This document shows, one piece after another, positions 1-11,187 of a stretch of 64,000 bases of DNA (positions are counted from its first letter, which is position 1; every line of letters starts with the position of its first letter). This stretch comes from Thunnus maccoyii (taxonomy: Eukaryota; Chordata; Actinopteri; Scombriformes; Scombridae), in NCBI RefSeq assembly GCF_910596095.1, contig NC_056551.1, forward strand, positions 14,525,501 through 14,589,500, in the 5' to 3' direction. A program made the translations under genes and the position numbers. The notes beneath the pieces were generated by a model. It saw nothing but the letters and a program-made list of their open reading frames with translations. It searched no databases and was not told where the DNA came from.

Positions 1-617
1 TGAGGATATTTCACTTCACTGTAGGGTGACAATATTTAGGTGAAATATACAAACACTGTTGACATATTGAAACAGTTCCTCAGAATGTGACTGCTTTGGC
101 TAAAATAATGACACAGGGAATTTTGACACATGTATACATTAACTGTTTTGAGTGAGATTTGGCTTTTACAGGCTGTACAGCATAATTTCATATGATGATT
201 ACACTCAGTGTTTTGAAAATGTAAATTCATATTTAATTAAAATATTTTATTTGTCTTAATGTTTGTTTTTTAACAATTTAATAATTATGTTTATGAAAAA
301 GTACCCTTATTCAGCCACAGTGCTCTTTTACCACACATTTTATGGTTCATTCGATTGTGAATAAGTATAAAGATGAAAGACTGGATTGAGATCCAATCAC
401 TCAGACCACATTCGGAGGTGGTCTGGGCTGCATGTAACTACATTCTTTTAGTAATGTAAATGCGATGCGAAGTGAGATCTGATCACAAATGGTCACTCAG
501 GATGCATGTGGAGATGCATATTGATACCGGGTGTAAACAGGGCCTTTGTGTGTGTAACTAAAGGTGGACAGGACAGTATTTTACCTAAAACACTGCATAT
601 ATATTTGTGTCTTTCAG

Positions 618-1736
618 TCTTGTGGAACAGCCCAGCCTCAAAATCCTGCATCCAGCAGAGTCCAGCACGACCTGCGACAGGCCCTTCTGGGCTCCAAGGC
701 TGAAAATGAGCAGCTGGTTTCCGAAAACACTGCTCTGAGAAACCAGATTGCCACCATGGAGCTCATTTGGAAGCATGAAAAGAAAAGTCTGAAGGACGAA
801 ATAGACTCTTTGGTCTCCACGTTGTTCATGGCAAGAAATGACATGGACAACCTGGTGAAGATGGTTGAGTCCACCAGAGCCAGTCTAACAAAATCTGAGA
901 CTGAGTGCAGGCAGATGGCCAGGAGGGTGACCCAGATCTCCCTCGAAAGAGATGATCTGGTCAGAGCAGTGATGGACAAGGAGAAGGCTCTTGCTGAGAG
1001 CATTGTCAACCAGCAAAAATACCATGCTCTGCAGAATCATCTCGCACTGGAGCAGGAAGAAAAGAAGGCAAGCCATGAGAGGATGCAGGAGCTGATGGCT
1101 GAAAGAAAGAAAACGGAAGAGCAGTGGCACCGCAAAGAAAGAATTATGGAGCAGGAGATGAGGCTCCTGATTCTAAAAAATATTGAGCTTCAGGTACGCC
1201 ACATCAGCTGATCATTTTGATTTGAATAATAAGAATAATAAGAATTGGATCGTAACAGTTTGTTTGTCTCTTTTCAGGAGCTCGCCTTGAAGACAGACAG
1301 AGAGAAGGTGCAGATGAAAAAGCAAGAGGAGAAAGCCAAGAGGGAAACAGAAAAGAGGCTGAAGAAGGAGAGAAAAGAGAATGAGAAGAGAGAGAAGGAA
1401 GAGAAAAAGGAAAATGACAGGAAGGAAAAGGAGAACCTGAAAAGACAAAAGAAAGAAAAGGAGAGGGAAGAGAAGGAGAGGAAGGAGAATGAAAAAAGAG
1501 AGAAGGAAGAGAAAAAGGAAAATGACAGGAAGGAGAAGGAGAACCTGAAAAGACAAAAGAAAGAAAAGGTGAAAGAAGAGAAGGAGAGGAAGGAGAATGA
1601 AAAAAGAGAGAAGAAAGAGAAAGAGGAAAATGACAGGAAGGAGAAGGAGAACCTGAAAAGACAAAAGAAAGAAAAGGAGAAGGAAGAGAAGGAGAAAGCT
1701 AAGAGGGAGAAGAAAGAGAAGAAGAGAGAGGACTAA
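618..1736 (+). CDS. Coiled-coil protein, last two exons (3' end of gene), unrecognised
   Basis: Two exons are readable: 618-1193 (acceptor ctttcag, donor CAG|gtacgc) and 1278-1736 (acceptor ttttcag, ending in TAA). Both are phase 0 and join into one open frame of 345 codons including the stop. The first exon encodes a heptad-rich helix with few helix breakers, from about SCGTAQPQNP to KNIELQ. The second is almost entirely K, E and R and carries three copies of a 36-residue unit (about 1381-1700) centred on KENEKREKEEKKENDRKEKE. No catalytic domain, signal peptide or membrane segment is seen. I do not recognise the family; trichohyalin-like or CCDC-type proteins would look similar. The 5' exons lie left of the window. 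The gene lies antisense to ssh1, apparently inside one of its introns. Confidence 0.7.
1381..1704 (+). repeat. 108-bp in-frame tandem repeat (3 copies)
   Basis: Copies begin near 1381, 1489 and 1597, exactly 108 bp apart, each with a start like atgaraaragagagaag. The unit is an in-frame multiple of three and encodes 36 residues. Copies differ by a few substitutions, mostly G/A, so the strand stays almost pure purine. Confidence 0.85.
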
Positions 1737-2875
1737 CATCCTTTCTCCCTTCAGCCCTCACCCCCACCTTCTACCCTCTTCCCCCCTTCCTCTGTCTCCT
1801 ACCCTCTTACTCTCTACCTCCTACCCTCTTACCCTCTTCCTCTCTGTCTCCTACCCTCTTACTCTCTACCTCCTACCCTCTTACCCCCTTCCTCTCTATC
1901 TCCTACCCTCTTACTCTCTACCTCCTACCCTCTTACCCCCTTCCTCTCTATCTCCTACCCTCTTACTCTCTACCTCCTACCTTCTTACCCCCTTCCTCTC
2001 TGTCTCCTACCCTCTTACTCTCTACCTCCTACCCTCTTACCCCCTTCCTCTCTGTCTCCTACCCTCTTACTCTCTACCTCCTACCCTCTTACCCTCTTCC
2101 TCTCTGTCTCCTACCCTCTTACTCTCTACCTCCTACCCCCTTCCTCTCTATCTCCTACCCTCTTACTCTCTACCTCCTACCTTCTTACCCCCTTCCTCTC
2201 TGTCTCCTACCCTCTTACTCTCTACCTCCTACCCTCTTACCCCCTTCCTCTCTGTCTCCTACCCTCTTACTCTCTACCTCCTACCCTCTTACCCCCTTCC
2301 TCTCTGTCTCCTACCTTCTTACCCTCTTACTCTCTACCCCCTACCCTCTTACCCCCTTCCTCTCTGTCTCCTACCTTCTTACCCCCTTCCTCTCTATCTC
2401 CTACCCTCTTACTCTCTACCCCCTACCCTCTTACCCCCTTCCTCTCTGTCTCCTACCCTCTTACTCTCTACCCCCTACCCTCTTACCCCCTTCCTCTCTA
2501 TCTCCTACCCTCTTACTCTCTATCCCCTACTCTCTTATCACTTTACCCCATTCTTTCTTACCCCCTTCCTCTCTGTCTCCTACCCTCTTACTCTCTACCC
2601 CCTACCCTCTTACCCCCTTCCTCTCTATCTCCTACCCTCTTACTCTCTATCCCCTACTCTCTTATCACTTTACCCCATTCTTTCTTACCCCCTTACTCTC
2701 TACCCTCTACAATCTTACCCATTTACCCCCTTCCTTTTTACTCCCTATCCTCTTACCCCTTTACCCCCTACCCTCTTACCCCCTACAATCTTACCCATTT
2801 ACCCCTTCCTTTTTACTCCCTATCCTCTTACCCCTTTACCCCCTTCCCTCTTACCCCCTTGTCCTCTACCCCCCC
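1737..2875. repeat. Polypyrimidine minisatellite, ~52-bp unit
   Basis: About 1.1 kb of almost uninterrupted C/T on the + strand begins right after the stop codon of the coiled-coil gene. The clearest unit is 52 bp and combines ctaccctcttactctctacc with ttacccccttcctctctgtc; copies vary slightly and decay toward 2700-2875. It probably forms most of that gene's 3' UTR. Long mirror-like polypyrimidine tracts can form H-DNA triplexes. Confidence 0.9.
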
Positions 2876-2921
2876 TAACCCAACCGGTCTGTGTCTTCTG
2901 TGTTTGTGAAAACTGTCATAA

Positions 2922-2927
2922 AATAAA
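2922..2927 (+). other. Polyadenylation signal AATAAA, coiled-coil gene
   Basis: AATAAA, overlapping a second copy, lies about 50 bp past the end of the pyrimidine tract and is the first candidate poly(A) signal after the stop at 1736. Confidence 0.5.
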
Positions 2928-2939
2928 TAAACCTGTCAC

Positions 2940-4152
2940 CATGACAACTTGACAGCAGAGTTTCCAGATATTTACCTTGTTTAACTTTCTGTAAGCTGAA
3001 GATGACCCTTCACTTTCACCTTAACACAATATAACGTGATCATGGAGCCTGGAGGCTTTACTGCAGCTTTACTGAATGTAGCAGAGAAACACTGCCCTCT
3101 ACTGATACAGGTTTAGTGCTGCATCCAAGAAGATCCATGTTACATTGAAGAAATATATACTTGAGTCTGATATTGCATGATCGGAGATTTCATTCATATT
3201 TAAAATTAATTGCAATTAACTGTTGAGATACATGAACATGAATGATGAAATCTATTTCACTGATCAAAACTCCAACACTAGAAAACACTCAAGCATATTT
3301 GTGACTAGGAAGACGATTTTGAACACCACGCTTTGAAGATGCAATATGTAATTATACATTTGTTATTCATAGATTTGAATGTCCATGTGGGCAATTTTAT
3401 GTAGGATGCACAAAAAGGAGATTTAAAGATTAAGGTTGTAAGAACACAAACATGCCATCTGCTAGGTTATCTTATGGCCCTACATTATGTGAGTTCTCAT
3501 AATTCTTTGGGAATTCACTTGGTTAAATATGTTGGACTCAAGTCTGCCTGACGGTAAATGACAACATTGTCACTGACCGAGGGCTGGATAACGACGTCAG
3601 CAATTTTACAAGTCGGAGGTTGAAAGAAAAGAGTGATGAATAAGTCCACCATCCAAATCTGCAGGTTCTTCTGTCTCTCTCATCATCTTAAATATTCATT
3701 ATGTTCATGTTTCAAGATCAATAGTAGTTTTTTGAGAAATTTCCAGAGCTTTCATTGCACTGTAAACTTCTATAGGGTAAATATATTTGTGATTGTGATG
3801 TGTTTTCTACTTAAATTATCATCTCATTTCACATATGCTAAGTGTTCCAATATCTAAATAACAGATACTGTTTGTATATTTCTTTGAAATCGCTTTAAGC
3901 AAACTGCCTGAGACTTAATCTTGTTTGAAATTATTTGTGAGCATCCCTGATGTGTTCAACTGCGGGTCACTTCAGGTCAGACCCAGCTGGGTAAACTTTC
4001 CTGACTCAGTTTAGAAAACACACAGACAAACCCACAGAGAGAAAAAGCCTCCTCAGCCAACACAATTTTCCTTTTGTCTAGAGCTCATTTATGCAGAGGA
4101 GATGGGCAAAAGAACAAGAAACAAAGCTTCTTTTGTGTGTGTTTGTCCCTAC
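2940..4152. other. No gene seen (ssh1 intron 3 region)
   Basis: AT-rich sequence between the 3' end of the coiled-coil gene and ssh1 exon 3. I see no exon-like reading frame with splice sites and no clear repeat. Confidence 0.5.
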
Positions 4153-7100
4153 CTGCGTGTTTGTGGTGGGTCGGGGTCTTTGGTCCCTCGGCATTGCCGC
4201 CCTGCTGGAGGAAGAGGGCGGCTCCTTTGACCATGAAGAAGCTCTCACTGAGGCTGAGATGCAGAAATGGAAAATAAATTCAGTGTTATTGAAGTCTTGA
4301 CAAGAGTACATTTTGGGAAACAATTTTCATCAAAGAACTGTCTTAATTTTTACTATGTAGAGTAGTTGGCTGCTCTAACTGCCCTCTATTACAAGTCAGG
4401 TGAGACTCTTCAAGTGTACTTGACATCTGCTACTGGCACAACTGGCTTTCACAGGTACAGATGCAGTTTGATAAAACATGTTCAGATTTCCTTCAATAAC
4501 CAGCTGAAAACACATGATCATGTTTAGACTCCATTATTCCAAAGTAAAACTACACAAATTCCCTCCTTTTCCTCCTCAGTTTATTTTGTTGTTGTCACAG
4601 TTCCTGTATTTTTCACTTACTGACTGAATGTCAAGTGGATACTTGTATAATGCATCATTTGGCTTCATCAAAGGGGACGTATTATGCACATTTCTACGTC
4701 TATATGTATATTCTGGGGCTCTGGAATATCTTTGCATGATTTACAGTTTAAAAAAACTCATTATTTATCTTATACCGGCCCTTTATGCAGCCCCTCAGTT
4801 CAGCCTCTGTTTGAAACAGGTCGTTTTAGCTCCTGTCTCTTTAAGGCCCCCCTCCCAATGAGCCCACTCTGTTCTCACTGGTTAGCTCCTGGAAACTGCC
4901 CCTCAACAGACTTACAGCTACGCAAACAAACAGTAGTAGTAGGATTTCACTTATTGTTCTAGTTCTTTACTCTAAATGGAAACTTCTCATATACATCTGT
5001 ACGTGTTTGAGCCTGAATCAGATCTGAAATATGCAAGTGGACAATGTGAACAACATGTAGAGCAACCTTAACAACAACAGCTATGGAACGGACGGCCATT
5101 GTGGGCATGCAGGAACAACCTGATGTCATCACGAGGAGGAAGTAGAGGTAACATTGCAAACCAAGCATTCAGAGGAAGTTGAAGCCCTGGCTTTTGACTT
5201 ACATACGTTCACCTCATGTTTTGGCACTTTGACCATGTTTAACATAGACATCTGACATCGTAACAGTATAAAAATACAGAAAATCCCAAAAAGCATATGT
5301 CCCCTTTAAACTGAGCAACAACTAAATCATTATTAAAATAACTGACTATCCACAATAACCTACCAAACTGTAGTTGGAATCACACTTAAAATATTGTAGT
5401 GTGTTCAAGAATTGCGATTAACAAAGTTGAAACAGAGGCACATGAAATGGCTGCAGTCAGGATACTGTACGTACAGTGAGCAGCCAGGTGTAGGCTGCAT
5501 ACTTATTTCAGTCTTCACTGGTTCAGCGAGCAGGACAGGAGGCTCGGCAGTGATTGAAAGTCAGTAGAGTCCTGATCCAGCAGGTTTTACAGCCCTGTGT
5601 TTTTATAGCATGATGAACAGACTCCATTTTATTGGGTTTGATGACCTTCGGCTGATCATACGTTACACCCTGACTATCCATATGTGTCCTGGCTTTTAAT
5701 CTCATAACTGCTTCCTCTCCTGTCCAACCTGCGCTGGATGTTACACTCCTGGGTCACGACTTGGTTATTATGAAGGCTGCAGTGAGCAGGAGGAGAGCTT
5801 TAGTGTCTTTTCTTACACAGAACAGAGAGCAGCTTTGTTTAACCACAATCTCATTCCCTTCTCAACCAACACACCACAAAGCCTGGCATGACTGAGTGGG
5901 ACCATAACAAGGCCTTTTGTTTCAGCTGCCTCGCTATGTGGTATCATTGTTTCTTTTAAAATTTTGTAAGAGATGAGTGATTTTGAGACGATGGTAAATT
6001 AACCACAAGGCTTAATGAAACTGGAATGAATAACTTTCCTGACACAAGTTTAGGCGACACTTTGGTAGCGCAGAAATGTTCAAAGTAAGAACTACAAAGT
6101 CTTGACAAAGCTCAATCAGGCTGTTCTCTTATAGTAAATACAATTATGATTAAAATAAAAAAAATGAATCTTAAAGAATGACAGATGAAGCTCAAACATT
6201 ATTTTTTCATAGGAAAATAATTACTTTAAGCTTTAAAACCTTAAAATATACCTGTCTGCATTTTTGTTCTACACAATCACCTTCTGTCCTAAAAAATTAA
6301 AGTCCCCCTCCACTCAAAACTGTGTTTTGCTCATTGTTACTTCACTGTGATGTTTGACACTAGAGGCCTTTTTCATATTAATCTTTTGAGGGGGGAAAGT
6401 TTCTCTGCACTCATCTTAAATCTGATTTTAATATGTGTACCTATGAACATAGTTGGTGACATCACAACAGAAGCCAATCATGGTCCTGTATGCAACTTAC
6501 ACAAGTGTGATGTGGAAACTTGAAACCTTCAGTGCGCATATACTGAGACTTTATAACGTGGGAAACATCCTGTATCCAGCAGGAAAATATTTGCATATTT
6601 ATATATATTCTGGATTTCTCAACAAAGGAGAAGGTGTAGATGTAATTTGAAGAACTTCTAACTCGGTAATTTAACTTTTTTTGTGAGAAAAACATCAAAC
6701 ACAAATAATTATTTAAAGCACAGTTGTTTTTTTATGACTTAAATCATGTGGATGGGATCTTTAAGCTTTAAATTACTCACACTGCAACATTATCACTATT
6801 TATTTAAGTTTAACCACTGATTCCAGACATCACAACCTTCCGCTAAGTGTTAAGTTATACTAATAACGTAATAGGTCTAAATGTTAATGCTGCTGTGAAC
6901 TTACATGCGACAGATCTCCCTCTGAGTCAGAGCAGCCTCCTCCACAAAGTGAGGCAGCACGGTGAACATGGATTTATGTGACGTTTTCACCACCAGATGC
7001 ATCCTCCTGGTTGTTAGTGGACTATCTACAGTTTAGTCTCCTCTTAAAACATCCTTCCATCCATCGTCTACACCTGCATATTCCTGTCCGTGGTCACAGA

Positions 7101-10087
7101 GGACTGCAACCTCCCCTTGTAGCATATTTCGTTTTAACTTCTGTCTTCCTGGTCTTGGTCCGATATGTCCTTCCTCTCTTCCTCCCACAGCTTTCTCTCC
7201 ATCTTGCTCCCAAAATCTCCTCGTCTGTGCCGCTCTGCCTGTCTCGGATTCTGCTCTCTATCTCCTCCTCGCAGAGCCTGCTTCACCAATCAGCTCTCCC
7301 TATGTGACACCCGACCACAATAACATCATTCATGCGAGTGTTGGGAGGCTTGGCGTCAATCTCAAAGTTTGACATGCGGAATCCTAAATTAAGACTCTAC
7401 ACTGATGAATCACTGAGCTTCAGAGAAACATGTCAGTCATTGAGTAACTCCAGACAAAGCATGACATGACTGTTTCAACTGTGAATGACCCACACACACA
7501 CACACGCACACACACACGCACACAAAGCACAAAGACAGAGACTGTGCCAAAGTTTTGCTGACATAAATCATGACTTTTCTGATGTCGAGTTGATTAAAGG
7601 AATGCTTTGTAACCGAGCAGGAACAACAATTTTTGTACTCTGTTATGTAACTGAGAAAAGGAGGTATTTTTAAACCTGTCAGGTTAAATCAACTTTAATT
7701 TCAGCAGATTTTTCTTCTTGACAACAGTGAGAAACTAAGGACCAATATAGAAATAGATCATTTGGCCTCGTATGGCTCAGAGAGCCAGATTTGCTGACAT
7801 CACTGAATCTTCACGACTGAGGACAAGACAAGCAGCTCATCAGTTGCCAAAGTGGTTTTTAACAATCCAGGCAGTGTGGTACTTTGACAGTCTAATTTAT
7901 TCTATACAAGTCTGAGACACTGTAAATAAAGCAAATGTGCGGACGGGGTGACAATGTTGAAATAATCCTCTGTTTCTCTACATCGCTATAAACCATTATA
8001 GAATCAATTGGGCAGCGAGCATTTGGCAACAGCACAACCAAATAAGAAGTATCAACAGCAGCACATGAGATGGAAATCTAATCAAGAACTAAATTAACTT
8101 AAAAAATAATTTTCCATATGTACGCTTCTTTCGTGCAATGGAATTGATCATTATTTTGTGTGACACCTCCCAAAATATGATAACAAAATGTTTAACGAAA
8201 TAATTAAAAGCCAGTATGATGTGTAAAAAAGAGAGACATTGTTGTCTTGCTGGTATTTCCCCTCGTTGCTACTACTGAGTAGGATCATCCTCTGATTGAC
8301 GTCAATAGTAGCTACTGTAAGGTCACAGAGGTCAGAGGTCCCACTGACCAAGACAGTGGGAGTGAGAAATACAGTACGTCTGTATTTCTTTGTAAATGTG
8401 TTTCACCTCTCTGTATCTAGAGAACTTCAAATACATGACTTCTAAAAACAGAAAGATCTTACCTCTGATTAATTTTCCGGTCATCGTCACTTCCGAAATC
8501 CTGAAAGACAAAACAAAACAAGGCAGATGCTATAAAGAAAGGATACGATGTAATGTATAACTGCAGTTTAAAATGGGGAAAAACTGAGAGAAGAGTCAGA
8601 GAGGTTTTGACATTCACCTCGTGTACTTAAAGCAGCCATCTCTACTGGATTACTGAACAGAGACTACTTCACTGTGCACAATGAAGCGTTGTTTGAATCA
8701 TCTAGCGGCTGGCATTCATCATGAACATGATACATTATCGCTGTGTAATAGGATTTCTGAATGGACCTTGATTTATTTTTTGTTTAATCTGTAAGACATG
8801 AGGTAGTACAGTAGTGCAAATGGATGTTGAGCATCATGCGTGAGGATTATTAAAGTGTTCCAGCACCATCTGCTGGTACTTCCTAGTCAGTGTCGTGATC
8901 TCATCTGCTATGAATGTCCCATGGAACTGACACTTGAATAATTACCACCACCTTCAAACAACACAAAGTTCTGCAAAAGCACATCCAAACATCACAAACA
9001 TCTACTTTTCCTTCATGCCGGCTGCAGAAAGTGAAGGAAAAACATCACTGCTTATTTTTGTGCCTCGGTTCAGTCAGCCTACTTAAAAGGCGCATAATCC
9101 ACCTTCCTAAATCTAGAAACTGGAGCACTAACCCTGATGTTATAATTTCACTGGGATGTAAAATGTGGCACTGCTCCATATGTGAATGCTGACTTTGTTT
9201 TCTGCTGGTTGGGATTTAAATTCTGCTTCTCAAGCCTTAAACTCCTCTAAGTCAGTGTTACTTCTCATTGTTTCTGGAGCTAAACCTGACTGCAGTAACC
9301 TGACCGCAGTTTCCTAAAGATTTTTTTCACTAAGATGTAAAATATTGGACTAGTCTACAGACAATGAATACTGACTTGGTAGATTTTTCTATGGATGTGT
9401 TGCATACAAATGGCATTTCTCACAATCTATGACATGTCAGCATCTCACTTCACTTGCATCCCACATGTTTTCTCTGAAGATTTTTTCCCTCTTAGAGTTC
9501 ATCAACACTTAACTGAACCGTCCTGGGCCACAGACTGAACGCAATTCAAAGAATAATTGTTGGCATTCCCCTTTAAAAGACTCCTCCCCAGCATTGAGGC
9601 TGCATTACTGCAAATAACAGCCCAATAACAAGGAGGGAGAGCAACCTGAGTGCAACGCAGCAAATGTTTGTGCAGCAGGAAAATGAGCACTTTGTTCTGA
9701 CAGCTAAACCCCAGCAGGCCCCCCCCCACCCCACCACCACTACCCCCCACCTCCCCCCCTTCTCCCCTCCCGCTCTTGCAGGATTTTGTTTACAAATCCG
9801 CTGCCACAGTAGCCACAAACAAGACTCTGCTGGTAACAATGCAACAATATATCAAGTTTATGATACACACACAGCAATGACGGTTAACCCTTCCTGCAGG
9901 ATATTTAACACCATCCGGACTGTACTGATACGGGCTCCTGCAGGCGCATTCTCGGCGTTTCCTCACACCGTTTGCACAAAGACCGAGCCCCGACTTTTCT
10001 GCTTACCTCCCCCGCACTGCTGTTGGTCGTGCTGGCCGAGGATGCTGCACTGGGGGTGGGAGAGCGCTGCAGAGTCACCAGGGCCAT
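4153..10087 (-). CDS. ssh1: Slingshot protein phosphatase 1, first three coding exons (partial)
   Basis: Minus-strand exons: 10087-10007 (27 codons, MALVTLQRSPTPSAASS start, donor GAG|gtaagc), 8500-8463 (DFGSDDDRKINQ) and 4253-4153 (SLSESFFMVKGAALFLQQGG to HKHAG). Phases agree (0, 2, 1). The start peptide and the SLSESFFMVKGAALFLQQG block are hallmarks of slingshot phosphatases and closest to SSH1. SSH proteins dephosphorylate cofilin at Ser3 and so promote actin turnover; they bind F-actin and 14-3-3. The DEK-like and dual-specificity phosphatase exons, with the HCxxGxxR loop, are not in the window and must lie left of position 1. The start is fixed by the conserved MALVTLQ, and a CT-rich 5' UTR tract lies just upstream. 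Intron 3 is at least 4.1 kb and appears to contain the + strand coiled-coil gene. Confidence 0.9.
4670..5309. mobile_element. Non-autonomous DNA transposon (MITE)
   Basis: Imperfect terminal inverted repeats: aaaggggacgtattatgcac at the left end (about 4670) and, read in reverse complement, ttaaaggggacatatgcttt at the right end (about 5309). The ~600 bp interior has no transposase frame. Elements with this 'aaaggggacatattatgc' end are common in teleosts. It lies in ssh1 intron 2. I did not find a convincing target-site duplication. Confidence 0.65.
5310..8462. other. Rest of ssh1 intron 2, repeats only
   Basis: Contains the interspersed repeat at about 6297-6720 (listed separately) and a short CA repeat at about 7491-7525. 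A splice-donor-like site near 6905 was not supported as an exon. No other gene is seen. Confidence 0.5.
6297..6720 (+). repeat. Interspersed repeat, copy 1
   Basis: Shares a long, diverged stretch in the same orientation with about 59880-60195. Shared landmarks are gtttgacactagaggc, a gggggaaagtttctc block, acaagtgtgatgtggaaa, a ggatttctcaac block, and a tail near aaccatatcaaatacaaat. No coding capacity. Likely a short non-autonomous element family of this genome. Confidence 0.7.
9719..9771 (-). other. G-rich tract on the ssh1 coding strand (G4 candidate)
   Basis: The + strand is nearly pure C with A/T interruptions. The minus strand, which is the coding strand of ssh1, therefore has at least six runs of three or more G within ~50 bp, inside intron 1 about 240 bp from its donor. 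Confidence 0.6.
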
Positions 10088-10140
10088 GGTCGGTGGGCTG
10101 CAGCCGTGGAGGGCAGTAGAGGAAAGGAGAAGGAAGGGGA

Positions 10141-10159
10141 GTAGAGGAGAGGGGGGGGA

Positions 10160-10191
<32 letters not shown>

Positions 10192-10210
10192 CAGAGAGAG
10201 AGAGAGGAGG
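10141..10210 (-). repeat. (GA)n/(CT)n tract upstream of the ssh1 start
   Basis: A GA microsatellite with GACA interruptions starts 54 bp upstream of the ssh1 ATG (10087). On the ssh1 strand it reads (CT)n, so it lies in the 5' UTR or core promoter. Confidence 0.8.
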
Positions 10211-11187
10211 AAGAGCGCCTGTGTGGGAAGATGCGCCGCTGAGATTGTCTCTGTCACCGGGGAGAATATGCCTAGTCAGACTCTCATCCAACAGCACCTG
10301 ACTCCTGAGTCCAGGCGCTGCTCCCTTTCGGTCCTGCTCCGTGCGTCCTCTGCGGTTACGGGAGTCCTCATGAGCGGGAAGTCAGGAGAGATTCCCTCCG
10401 TTTGTACCGAGTCAGTAGACCCCGCGATTTCATTGCTGGTGCGCAGACAGACAAACAAAACACGGTGCGGGCTGCAAGCGGGGCAGAAATGACATGCAGC
10501 TTTGCCGGATGCCTGTGATTGGCTGGCCTAGTTTGCGTGTGCGCTGTCATTGGGCCAATGTTGTCAAGGTGACTGGCCAGACTAGGTACTCCCAAATACA
10601 AATGTTGATGAAATGATATTCTGCTCATGTTATGAAACGCAGCGAGGTTGTCATAATGTAGCACCATAATAATAGAACCACAATGCGTCTCTTATTGTGC
10701 ACATTCAACAAAATAAATAGAACCTAAAGCGGACTGAATGACTTTAATTGGCAAAAGGCACGTGGCTTCACATATAAATATATACAAGAGGTCATTTTTA
10801 TCCAAAATGTAAAAAATAAATGTTCAAGTCTTTTAAATACAAGTCTTAAACTGTATGCACAGTTTATCATAATTTTTCAAAATGTCCCCCTGCCGCTTAC
10901 CATGGCCTAAATGGAAGAGAGGGGTAAACAAACCAAAACAGAGGGACACCAGTCCAGGCACAAGTGTGCTTCCGTTCTCATTAGACATGGGCAGTAGGCA
11001 CTTAATTATCACCCGCCTGTAATGAGATCGTCCCCTGCTGTTCTTCACCCATCATCGCTCAGATCATTCAGTCCATCATTTAACAGACAACTGTGGCGTC
11101 TGCAGCAGCTTGGGAGGTGTCTTTTACATGTTTTCCATCCTTCCTGGTCGCTGGTCTACAGCTGGTGTAAGGAGTCTGTTGTACCAT
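10211..11187. other. ssh1 promoter side and svop 3' flank
   Basis: Sequence from 10211 to about 10500 is GC-richer with scattered CpG and fits the ssh1 promoter. From 10.6 to 11.2 kb lies the probable 3' UTR and flank of svop, both genes being on the minus strand. I did not find a clear poly(A) signal for svop. Confidence 0.45.

Noticed and set aside
1212-1739. 175-codon minus-strand frame rich in Leu and Phe
   Set aside because: Antisense shadow of the GA-rich repeat exon; its hydrophobicity is a by-product of the pyrimidine strand.
1780-2700. CRISPR-like regular repeats
   Set aside because: Head-to-tail minisatellite without unique spacers, in a vertebrate genome.
6905-6970. Minus-strand exon-like frame (FTVLPHFVEEAALTQREICR) with a gtaagt donor
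   Set aside because: No acceptor in the right place, not part of SSH1, and codon phase does not fit between ssh1 exons 2 and 3.
6978-7307. 109-codon + strand frame
   Set aside because: No motif, no splice context, low-complexity Leu/Ser content; lies in an intron.
9664-10119. 151-codon + strand frame
   Set aside because: Runs through the C-rich tract and antisense to ssh1 exon 1.
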